Of a stretch of 38,372 nt of DNA, positions 15,090 to 20,769 are shown piece after piece (positions within the stretch are counted from its first letter, which is position 1; each line of letters starts with the position of its first letter). Below the pieces are notes generated by a model, which was not told the origin of the DNA, searched no databases, and worked only from the letters and a program-made list of their open reading frames with translations. The translations under genes and the position numbers were made by a program. Origin of the DNA: a virus; IMG/VR virus record IMGVR_UViG_3300037345_000085, positions 1 to 38,372 of that record. One strand, written 5' to 3'.

Positions 15090-15265
15090 GATATTTTGCT
15101 TTTAATTCTATGCTCGATTTTTAAATATGCTTTTGTCATTGAAACCTCATCTATTTCCTGAGTACCTAACTTTAAATACCACAAACGGAATTTTTGGCAC
15201 TCTTCAATCCAACTCTCTAAATTAGATTTGATATTTTCACTGTCTAAAATTTCTATTAAACTCAT
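15086..15265 (-). CDS. Small early protein of 59 residues
   Basis: The ATG at 15265 overlaps the preceding stop as ATGA, and its own stop overlaps the next ATG in the same way. Coupled starts on both sides strongly support a gene. The product begins MSLIEILDSENIKSNLESW and is helical and acidic in its first half, basic in its second. Function unknown. Confidence 0.75.
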   Translation of the reverse strand: MSLIEILDSENIKSNLESWIEECQKFRLWYLKLGTQEIDEVSMTKAYLKIEHRIKSKIS

Positions 15266-15510
15266 AATACTGGTGATGTTAAATTGAAAATATCCTCCTT
15301 TGTAATGATTGTTGGTTTTTGCTTTTCATCGTTAAAAATAAATTGAAACGGAATTGCTCTGTGAGTTCTGTACAAGTCTGAAGCCTCATTGACTGCGGAC
15401 TGTAAGTCTGTTGCTAGGATGTAGTGGATATCATATTCCTTTTCTTGCTCTCCAGCAACCACAAATCGATACCATACTGTAATCTCAAAAATTTGTTTTA
15501 ACTTTGTCAT
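15262..15510 (-). CDS. Early protein of 82 residues, function unknown
   Basis: This small protein begins MTKLKQIFEITVWYRFVVAG and appears to be an alpha/beta fold with a DLQSAVNEASDLYR helix, resembling small phage proteins that follow the Cro gene. It is the first gene after the hairpin region at 15520-15590. Its leader contains TTTTAGAG directly before the ATG, the same motif as other early genes. No function can be assigned. Confidence 0.75.
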   Translation of the reverse strand: MTKLKQIFEITVWYRFVVAGEQEKEYDIHYILATDLQSAVNEASDLYRTHRAIPFQFIFNDEKQKPTIITKEDIFNLTSPVL

Positions 15511-15557
15511 CTCTAAAATTTGTTAGTGGAGTTTACTCACTCCGTTAATTTGATTGT

Positions 15558-15590
15558 AAAACCACTTTTTGCGAAGTGGTTTTTTTATTT
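15558..15590. terminator. Terminator or attenuator hairpin in the early operon
   Basis: A perfect 10-bp stem (AAAACCACTT / AAGTGGTTTT) with loop TTTGCG is followed by seven T on the + strand and only four on the leftward strand. It lies directly behind the 66-aa gene, between the three immunity-proximal genes and the rest of the early operon. A second small hairpin (GGAGT/ACTCC) follows near 15527-15542. It may attenuate early transcription or stop rightward antisense transcription. Confidence 0.65.
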
Positions 15591-15785
15591 TATACCTAAT
15601 CGGCTTTTTTCTCTTCTCATTAATAATTTTGAAGTTTCCGCTTCTGATAATCCTTTCCCCTTTCGGGTGGAGTTATCGGACACCACACCCGATAACTCCT
15701 GCTTCAGCATTGTAGCTTCTTTGATAACTAGACCAGCTAATATTTCAAGTTGGTTTAAACGATTTAATATTTTTGGATTGTTCAT
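15585..15785 (-). CDS. Small charged early protein of 66 residues
   Basis: The product MNNPKILNRLNQLEILAGLV and onward is an amphipathic helix followed by a basic tail (STRKGKGLSEAETSKLLMRREKSRLGIK). It starts two bases after the stop of the 44-residue membrane protein. Small proteins with this helical, Lys/Arg-rich pattern are often regulators or inhibitors, but no function is shown. Confidence 0.68.
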   Translation of the reverse strand: MNNPKILNRLNQLEILAGLVIKEATMLKQELSGVVSDNSTRKGKGLSEAETSKLLMRREKSRLGIK

Positions 15786-15787
15786 TA

Positions 15788-15922
15788 TTATGAATAATTT
15801 AGATTTATCAACTCACACAAAAGACCAAAAGCAACGATTAAACTGGCAACTGAAACAATCAAGAGTATTGCTTGAGTAATCTCAAATAACCTCATCGTTC
15901 TTTTGTATTTCTCCAAATCCAT
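15788..15922 (-). CDS. 44-residue single-pass membrane protein
   Basis: The ATG at 15922 lies four bases after the stop of the Cro-like gene, and the stop at 15788 lies just before the next ATG. The protein has a short charged N-terminus (MDLEKYKRTMRLFE) and one hydrophobic span (AILLIVSVASLIVAFGLL). It would be expressed very early, so superinfection exclusion or membrane signalling is conceivable. Function unknown. Confidence 0.66.
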   Translation of the reverse strand: MDLEKYKRTMRLFEITQAILLIVSVASLIVAFGLLCELINLNYS

Positions 15923-15926
15923 TTTA

Positions 15927-16160
15927 CTAATTGTTTGAAATGGATTTGTAAGCCACTGGTTCTACTTCAAATATTTCTTCATCTGTAAAACCCGCTTCTT
16001 TCAAAACATTAATAACTCTAATGTCATTAAACAATGTTTCGCTGTTTCGTTCTATTCTTCTGAATAATGCAGCTTGATGAATGTCAAGCTTTAGAGCTAC
16101 TTTAAGAGATAACTGATTGTCATTTCTTAATTTCTTTTTGATTTTAGCTTTTACTTTCAT
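15927..16160 (-). CDS. Cro-like small DNA-binding protein
   Basis: This 77-residue protein is basic at its N-terminus (MKVKAKIKKKLRNDNQ) and holds a helix-turn-helix at about 15-40 (LSLKVALKLDIHQAALFRRI). It is divergent from the CI-like repressor and first in the leftward early operon, the standard place of Cro. Its promoter (16206-16234) overlaps the repeated operator sequence, so repressor binding would shut it off. It could itself bind the same sites to favour lytic growth. The HTH match is by eye. Confidence 0.75.
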   Translation of the reverse strand: MKVKAKIKKKLRNDNQLSLKVALKLDIHQAALFRRIERNSETLFNDIRVINVLKEAGFTDEEIFEVEPVAYKSISNN

Positions 16161-16205
16161 TTTTTAACTATTTTTGTTTTCTTATTTGTTACTGTAATTG
16201 TTTGA

Positions 16206-16234
16206 CAAATTTACAACTTTTTTACAACCAACAA
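16206..16234 (-). promoter_or_regulatory. Early leftward promoter
   Basis: TTG (16234-16232) and TAAATTTG (16213-16206) are separated by 18 bp and match the Bacteroidetes consensus. The Cro-like ATG lies 45 bases downstream. The operator repeat at 16211-16227 covers part of the -7 box and the spacer. Confidence 0.8.
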
Positions 16235-16258
16235 AATATAATTACAACTTTTTTACAA
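16211..16258. promoter_or_regulatory. Pair of 17-bp operator repeats between repressor and Cro genes
   Basis: The sequence TTACAACTTTTTTACAA occurs exactly at 16211-16227 and 16242-16258, 31 bp apart, about three helical turns, so both copies face the same side of the DNA. Each holds two TTACAA/TACAA words. They are the most likely binding sites of the CI-like repressor, covering the early promoter and the region upstream of the repressor gene. No consensus promoter is visible for the repressor itself. Confidence 0.7.
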
Positions 16259-16291
16259 TTGTCTGTGATTATTTTTCAAACAATTATTTAA

Positions 16292-16993
16292 ATGACTGAA
16301 ATACAAAGAAATAGAAACAATAAAAAATTAATCAAAATGGTTAATTTTTTACAACTTGAATTCCCTGTTGCGGAAATATCAGAGAGATTGAAAGTTGATA
16401 AAGGGAATTTGTCTTCTTATTTGAACAACAAAAAATCGGTTTCAAACAACTTTATACAAAAGTTTACAACCGAGTTTAATTTGAATATCGAAGAATTTAA
16501 CGATGATGAGGAAACGGATCATATAAGGACCAGTCAAGCGATCAGGATACCCTTTTACGAGGATTCAATTATGATGGGAGGTAATTCAGACACGGCAGAA
16601 ATGGCAGGTATTTCTGTACATAATGAAATGATTGATGCTGGCGATTGGTTCCGTGATGCAACAGGAGCTATGAGGGTTCATGGTAATAGCATGTATCCAA
16701 ATTATCCAAGCGGTTGCATTGTAGCCTTCAAACAAGTCAATGATATTGTATTGCTTTTGTATGGTCAAGATTATATGATTGAAACTTCGGAGTATCGAGT
16801 TATTAAAAGAATTCAAAAATCTTTGATTGCTGATAATTTATTGTTGTGCAGTTATAATGATGAGAAAGATAGTAGAGAGTTTTATGTGCATGAGAATTTT
16901 GACGTGCCACTTGACAAAATAACTAGAATTTTTAGAATACTGGGTAAAGTTGAACGCACGGAAAGTAGCAGAATTGTTTATAATAAAGTTTAG
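16292..16993 (+). CDS. CI-like repressor with S24 (LexA-type) self-cleavage domain
   Basis: Residues about 10-65 form an XRE-type HTH (ISERLKVDKGNLSSYLNNKK). Residues about 85-215 are an S24 peptidase domain: catalytic Ser133 in GNSMYPNY and Lys172 in YRVIKRI, with Ala105-Gly106 as probable cleavage site. This is the maintenance repressor of lysogeny, inactivated when RecA-DNA filaments form during DNA damage. It is the first gene of the rightward lysogeny operon and is divergent from the Cro-like gene. The spacing from cleavage site to Ser is shorter than in LexA, so the exact site is uncertain. Confidence 0.92.
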   Translation: MTEIQRNRNNKKLIKMVNFLQLEFPVAEISERLKVDKGNLSSYLNNKKSVSNNFIQKFTTEFNLNIEEFNDDEETDHIRTSQAIRIPFYEDSIMMGGNSDTAEMAGISVHNEMIDAGDWFRDATGAMRVHGNSMYPNYPSGCIVAFKQVNDIVLLLYGQDYMIETSEYRVIKRIQKSLIADNLLLCSYNDEKDSREFYVHENFDVPLDKITRIFRILGKVERTESSRIVYNKV

Positions 16994-16997
16994 AATT

Positions 16998-17540
16998 ATG
17001 AGAAAATTTACATTAGTATTTGTAGTGTTATTTACTACTTTGGGATTCAGTCAAGAAACTGAATTTAAGTTTACAAAAGATGGTTTTACTGATTATGTTG
17101 TTACTGACTGTAAAGATAAATCGGCAGCCGAACTATACAAAAAAACAATTGATTGGATTTCTACAAACTATAATAATCCAAAAGAAGTATTGAAAGCTCA
17201 AATTGAAAATGATTATTTGAGATTTGAAGCTATTGAGAAAAATTTATTTTGCCTAAAACCTACTATGTGTTCTGATATGAAATATCAAATAGAGGTTTCT
17301 TTTAAAGATGGTAAATACAAATTTGACTTACTCGCTTTGGATCAAGATATGCCTGATATTGGATGGGTTCATTTCGGAGGATTGGAAGATGGTAAATACT
17401 ACTTTATTGAAAACGGAGAAGCTAAATCTAAATTTAAAATAATAGCTGACGAAATCCCTAAATATTTCAATTCACTAAATAAGAGTCTAAACGATTTCAT
17501 TACAAATGGAGTTTCCACTAAAAAGAAAAATGATTGGTAA
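16998..17540 (+). CDS. Secreted DUF4468-like protein in the lysogeny operon
   Basis: The ATG at 16998, four bases after the repressor stop, gives 180 residues starting with a signal peptide (MRKFTLVFVVLFTTLGFSQ, cleavage likely after Gln19). An upstream start inside the repressor gene would hide the signal peptide. The mature part shows the pattern of DUF4468 (TBP-like fold, Bacteroidota): KDGFTDYVV, AAELYKKTIDWI, a long helix with NPKEVLKAQIE, and VSFKDGKYKFDL. These proteins are exported, function unknown. Linked to the repressor, it should be made in lysogens and change the host surface or periplasm, so it is a lysogenic conversion candidate. Confidence 0.82.
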   Translation: MRKFTLVFVVLFTTLGFSQETEFKFTKDGFTDYVVTDCKDKSAAELYKKTIDWISTNYNNPKEVLKAQIENDYLRFEAIEKNLFCLKPTMCSDMKYQIEVSFKDGKYKFDLLALDQDMPDIGWVHFGGLEDGKYYFIENGEAKSKFKIIADEIPKYFNSLNKSLNDFITNGVSTKKKNDW

Positions 17541-17797
17541 TGAACGAAATTGATAAAAAAATAATTGAACAACTAATTCCGGTACTTGTTTCTGTACATA
17601 GTGTTGAATTTGAAAGTGATTTTTGTAAAGACATAGGTTTGTTGAAACAAAATCTTCAACGCATTAAAAACGGAATCGCTCACTTCACTCCAAAACACAT
17701 TCAATCAATATGTGAAAAGTACAACATTAATTCTAACTGGATTTTCGGATTAGAAACTAATGTTTATAGATTGAAAACAATCCCATTTCACAGGTAA
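17540..17797 (+). CDS. Small XRE-like DNA-binding protein
   Basis: The ATG at 17540 overlaps the stop of the secreted protein gene as TAATG; an earlier start is less likely. The 85 residues contain an HTH-like region (DIGLLKQNLQRIKNGIAHF followed by TPKHIQSICEKYNINSNWIFG), with the NxxWIFG ending typical of XRE repressors. It lies between the repressor and attP, so it may regulate integrase or excision. No S24 domain is present. Confidence 0.78.
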   Translation: MNEIDKKIIEQLIPVLVSVHSVEFESDFCKDIGLLKQNLQRIKNGIAHFTPKHIQSICEKYNINSNWIFGLETNVYRLKTIPFHR

Positions 17798-17813
17798 TCA
17801 CAAAGAAATCCAA

Positions 17814-17824
17814 CGTTAATAAAA
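17814..17824 (+). repeat. Left arm-type integrase site (candidate)
   Basis: CGTTAATAAAA matches exactly the two tandem copies at 18043-18053 and 18055-18065 on the other side of the attP core. Repeats flanking a core at a distance of 80-110 bp are the signature of arm-type sites bound by the N-terminal domain of tyrosine integrases. Confidence 0.55.
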
Positions 17825-17925
17825 AAATAAATAGAGTTAATAATCATTACGCATAAACAACACACAACGGACTTTTAAAACGCTATAAATCAACGGTTTT
17901 AATTTTAAAGGGGTTTAGGAAGTTG

Positions 17926-17969
17926 CTTCATAACCCTGAGGTCGGGAGTTCAAATCTCCCTCTCGCTAC
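17926..17969 (+). other. attP core: 3' half of a Met-type tRNA
   Basis: From the anticodon loop TTCATAA (17927-17933; anticodon CAT at 17929-17931) onward, the sequence is an intact tRNA 3' half: stem strand CCCTG, variable loop AGGTC, T arm GGGAG-TTCAAAT-CTCCC, acceptor strand TCTCGCT and discriminator A at 17968. The 5' half is missing, and the sequence before 17926 does not pair with the stem. This is how attP sites restore a host tRNA gene after integration. An imperfect inverted repeat (GGGTT..GAAG-TTG-CTTC..AACCC, 17911-17936) is centred at its left edge and may mark the crossover. The host target should be a Met tRNA (CAT) gene. Confidence 0.85.
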
Positions 17970-18010
17970 AAAGTCCGAACCCACACCACTAAAGGGTTCG
18001 GACTTTTTTA
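17970..18010 (+). terminator. Intrinsic terminator next to the attP core
   Basis: A perfect 13-bp stem (AAAGTCCGAACCC / GGGTTCGGACTTT) with an 11-base loop is followed by T and A. It begins one or two bases after the tRNA end, so it is probably the terminator of the host tRNA gene carried in the attachment region. It also ends the phage lysogeny operon before the integrase. Confidence 0.88.
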
Positions 18011-18030
18011 AAAATTAAAAATTCAGCATT

Positions 18031-18070
18031 GTAGCTTTTAACCGTTAATAAAAACGTTAATAAAAGCTAC
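18031..18070 (+). promoter_or_regulatory. Inverted repeat containing two arm-type sites, before the integrase
   Basis: GTAGCTTTTA (18031-18040) and TAAAAGCTAC (18061-18070) form a perfect 10-bp inverted repeat that ends four bases before the integrase ATG. Inside it lie two tandem CGTTAATAAAA copies (18043-18053, 18055-18065). Integrase binding here, or a hairpin in the mRNA, could limit integrase synthesis. Confidence 0.6.
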
Positions 18071-18074
18071 TAAT

Positions 18075-19310
18075 ATGAAAAGAAACAAACTTCTTTTACC
18101 AAGCGGTTGCTCCTGCAGCACACCATCGGTTAATCCGTCAAACTGGAAATCTTGTAACAAGTCTGCATTAAAAAAAGATTGGTACATCTGTTATTATTTC
18201 TATGATTCTGAATTCCCAAAGCCAAAACAAGTCATTGTTAAAGGAATGAATGAGTATAAAGAACTCGATGACCGCAGAAACGCAACGAAAGTTCTTTTAG
18301 AAAATGAACTGCATTCTCTAAAAGTGAAAGGTTACAACCCATTCACTAAAAAATATTTCATACCTCAACAGATACCCAAAGGGGAACTACATCCTGATTT
18401 GTTCTTTATTGAAGCTCTCGAAATTGTTTATCCAAAATTATCAATAAAAGATAGTACCAGGAGCGATATACGTCAAGTCGTTAATGGTGTTAAAAAATCT
18501 GCCAAACAATTGAGGTTTGATTACAAAATCAAAGAAATACATAGCGGCCATGTTCGCGATCTATTAGATAATTTGAAACTTACAAATAATCGTTTTAATA
18601 AATTCCTTACCTATTTATCAATTGTCTTTTCTGAACTTTCGGAATTAAGAGTGGTTACTCACAATCCTATTCGAGATATTCGTAAAAGAAAAGTAACCAA
18701 AAAAATTAGAGAAATTCTCACTACCGAAAAATTCAAAATGATTTTAGAACACTTAAGAGTTAATAATTACACATTTTACCGATACGCTAATATTTTCTTT
18801 TTCTCTGGAGCTCGAAGTACAGAACTATTTTCCATCAAACGTAAAGATGTGAATTTAGAGAAACAAGAGTATAAAATCACAATTGAGAAAGGTAGAGAGT
18901 ACAAAGAAGTTATTAAAATTATACTTCCGAACTCATTACCCTTTTGGACTGAAGTCGTCCAAGAGTGCGAAAACGAGAATGATTATTTATTTACAGTAAA
19001 TCTGTCTCCAGGATCAACCGCAACACAATCCTATCAAATAACTAAAAGATGGAAACGTTTAATAAAAGATAAAATGGTATTTAAAGATGGCAAATTGATT
19101 GCTAAATATAATCTTGAAATCGGTGATATTGAATTTGAAGCAATCACTGAAGACTTCTATTCTTTGAAACATTCCTTTTTGGATAGTTTACCTATTGAAC
19201 AAGCTCAAAGAATGGCATCACATACCAGCTTTAGAACTACAGAAATTTACCAAGTAGGTAAACAACGAAGAGACCGTGAAGAGTTGAAGCTAATGAAGGT
19301 AACTTTCTAA
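18075..19310 (+). CDS. int: Tyrosine-type site-specific integrase
   Basis: This 411-residue protein has an N-terminal arm-binding region (residues 1-95; WYICYYFYD strand), a SAM-like core-binding domain (about 105-200) and a catalytic domain (about 210-400). Arg247 lies in FFSGARSTELF, Lys272 in the beta hairpin, box II reads YSLKHS at 362-367, His383 lies in ASHTS and the nucleophile Tyr392 in TEIYQVG. In box II the second catalytic Arg is replaced by Lys365, as I recall from other Bacteroidota mobile-element integrases. It recombines attP (17926-17969) with a host tRNA gene. A terminator follows. No excisionase is obvious nearby. Confidence 0.95.
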   Translation: MKRNKLLLPSGCSCSTPSVNPSNWKSCNKSALKKDWYICYYFYDSEFPKPKQVIVKGMNEYKELDDRRNATKVLLENELHSLKVKGYNPFTKKYFIPQQIPKGELHPDLFFIEALEIVYPKLSIKDSTRSDIRQVVNGVKKSAKQLRFDYKIKEIHSGHVRDLLDNLKLTNNRFNKFLTYLSIVFSELSELRVVTHNPIRDIRKRKVTKKIREILTTEKFKMILEHLRVNNYTFYRYANIFFFSGARSTELFSIKRKDVNLEKQEYKITIEKGREYKEVIKIILPNSLPFWTEVVQECENENDYLFTVNLSPGSTATQSYQITKRWKRLIKDKMVFKDGKLIAKYNLEIGDIEFEAITEDFYSLKHSFLDSLPIEQAQRMASHTSFRTTEIYQVGKQRRDREELKLMKVTF

Positions 19311-19316
19311 AAAAGC

Positions 19317-19342
19317 AAAACCCCTCGATTAAGAGGGGTTTT
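19317..19342. terminator. Bidirectional terminator between int and hicB
   Basis: A perfect stem of 10 bp (AAAACCCCTC / GAGGGGTTTT) with a six-base loop has A on one side and T on the other, so it can stop transcription from both convergent genes. Confidence 0.92.
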
Positions 19343-19376
19343 CTGTAGAACAAAATTAAAAATGTCAATCAATAAC

Positions 19377-19772
19377 TTACAATTCTACAGCCAAAAGTTC
19401 GCGTCCTAAATTATGTAATGCGGTTTCAATTTTTTTACTTGTTACTTCTTTTGGTTTTCTATGACCCGAAGCGTAGTGTTGTATTTGTTTTCTGTTGATT
19501 CCAGTCATTTTTTCAAATGCTGAATTCGTAAAAACTCCTTTGTAGTAACTCAAAAAACTTTCAGCATCAAACTTATAAACCAAATCAAAAGCATCATCTA
19601 AAAATGCTGGTTTGTTTTTATCATCTAACATTTTTAAAGTTTCGATACAATCTAATATATCTTGTTTACATTCTTGCACCGTGTCGCCACCTCCAGTAAT
19701 TCCTTTTTCAGTTTCTGAATGACCCCAAAAACCATCCTCGTTTCTTTCAATAATAATTCTAATTGTTTTCAT
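19377..19772 (-). CDS. hicB: HicB-type antitoxin
   Basis: This 131-residue protein opens with the partial RNase H-like HicB fold: RIIIERNEDGFWGHSETEKG and TGGGDTVQECKQDILDCIETL. A second domain carries a helix-turn-helix (GINRKQIQHYASGHRKPKEV, about 92-112). HicB neutralises the HicA mRNA interferase and represses its own promoter. HicA is encoded 31 bases upstream. The inverted repeat GATAGTC-AAAA-GACTATC at 20015-20032 is the likely HicB operator. The length is normal for the HTH-bearing type. Confidence 0.92.
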   Translation of the reverse strand: MKTIRIIIERNEDGFWGHSETEKGITGGGDTVQECKQDILDCIETLKMLDDKNKPAFLDDAFDLVYKFDAESFLSYYKGVFTNSAFEKMTGINRKQIQHYASGHRKPKEVTSKKIETALHNLGRELLAVEL

Positions 19773-19803
19773 AATTTTATGTTTGTTAAAGAAAAGAGTG
19801 GGG

Positions 19804-19983
19804 TTAAATCCCCATCTCTTTTCGTAATTTCTTTTCTAACCCTTTTCCTATTTCTTTTGCTCCGTGGTTGGGGATTACTACTTGTTTGCCATCTTTTTCG
19901 TAAATCTCGTGGCTTCCTTTCCCTTGCCTTGCGAAAATCCAACCATTCCGTTTGGCTTCTCTAATAAATTCTTTTGACTTCAT
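19804..19983 (-). CDS. hicA: HicA-type mRNA interferase toxin
   Basis: The ATG at 19983 starts a 59-residue protein, MKSKEFIREAKRNGWIFAR, with the HicA double-stranded-RNA-binding-like pattern: KRNGW, GKGSHEIY (catalytic His23) and VVIPNHGAKEIGKG. HicA cleaves mRNAs when the antitoxin is lost. It precedes hicB in the same transcript, the usual order. In a prophage this module can stabilise the element or block other phages. All conserved positions look intact. Confidence 0.92.
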   Translation of the reverse strand: MKSKEFIREAKRNGWIFARQGKGSHEIYEKDGKQVVIPNHGAKEIGKGLEKKLRKEMGI

Positions 19984-20010
19984 AAATTTTGTTGTTATTA
20001 ATTGACTCTA

Positions 20011-20040
20011 CAAAGATAGTCAAAAGACTATCAAAAGCAA
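20011..20040 (-). promoter_or_regulatory. hicAB promoter with operator palindrome
   Basis: TTG (20040-20038), a 19-bp spacer and TATCTTTG (20018-20011) form a full Bacteroidetes promoter 28 bases before hicA. The perfect inverted repeat GATAGTC-AAAA-GACTATC (20015-20032) overlaps the -7 box and spacer, well placed for autorepression by HicB. Confidence 0.85.
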
Positions 20041-20090
20041 ATAAAAAAGAATTTATTTTTAAAAAAATTAAAAACTTTAACATTTCGCAT

Positions 20091-20117
20091 AAAAAAACCG
20101 TGCTATTTCTAACACGG
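20091..20117 (-). terminator. Terminator of the capsid-lysis operon
   Basis: Read leftward, a stem CCGTG/CACGG with a 10-base loop is followed by seven T. It lies 35 bases after the stop of the last lysis gene and insulates hicAB from late transcription. Confidence 0.88.
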
Positions 20118-20151
20118 CTTCCCCCCAATCTAAAATAACCAACCAAATTAT

Positions 20152-20769
20152 TTACTTTTTCTTTTCGATTTTCATTGTTTGAATTTCTCCACAATCACTG
20201 TAACTCTTTGCTGTGAATTGCTTTTTACCTAAAAATCTTGTCTTTATACCTAACAAACTCCATTGCCTTCGCTCCCAATAAGCCACTGCATCTGTTTTAT
20301 TGTTAAACGTTTTTTCAGTAAACACAACTTTCAAACTATCATTCTTGTACTCAACATAACCTTTATTAGTTTGGCACTTTGTCGTATCTATGAATGGTGT
20401 TTTTGCAGGAACTTTATTTTTAATCGCTTCTAATATTTGTGATACATCGACTTTGTTTTTAGTCGTATCTCGATACTTCAAAGTTTGAGAAACTATACTT
20501 TCAATTCTATTATAATTGATATCGTCAGTCTTTAGTTTCTTTGCCAAATCAGGATTAGAATATTGTAAGTAATCTTGAATTTCTTGACTTGTCAAATTTT
20601 GACTTGCAAAACGCAAACTATCCGATTTCCTCAACTGACTTGTATTTTCAGTTTGTCGGATATTTTCTGACCGCTGATGTTCCCAGTCTTTGTAGAACCA
20701 AATGGCAAAGATTATTCCAATGACAACTAAAATAGTCTTTATATTGTTAAGAGTGAAAAAATATCTCAT
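20152..20769 (-). CDS. Membrane-anchored lysis-cassette protein (spanin-like candidate)
   Basis: This 205-residue protein has one N-terminal hydrophobic span (TILVVIGIIFAIWFY, about 13-27), then a long polar helical region that should lie in the periplasm, and a C-terminal part with two Cys (KCQTNKG, YSDCGEI). It overlaps the secreted nuclease gene as ATGA and is the last gene of the late operon behind holin and lysin. The topology resembles inner-membrane spanins (Rz), which disrupt the outer membrane. It also resembles uncharacterised proteins of Bacteroidota phage lysis cassettes. The spanin role is inferred. Confidence 0.68.
   Translation of the reverse strand: MRYFFTLNNIKTILVVIGIIFAIWFYKDWEHQRSENIRQTENTSQLRKSDSLRFASQNLTSQEIQDYLQYSNPDLAKKLKTDDINYNRIESIVSQTLKYRDTTKNKVDVSQILEAIKNKVPAKTPFIDTTKCQTNKGYVEYKNDSLKVVFTEKTFNNKTDAVAYWERRQWSLLGIKTRFLGKKQFTAKSYSDCGEIQTMKIEKKK

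Noticed and set aside
15520-15879. 119-codon + strand frame
   Set aside because: It crosses the terminator hairpin and two small leftward genes with tight junctions that explain the region better.
17881-17970. Complete tRNA gene at the attachment site
   Set aside because: Only the 3' half is present; the sequence before 17926 does not pair with the anticodon or acceptor strands.
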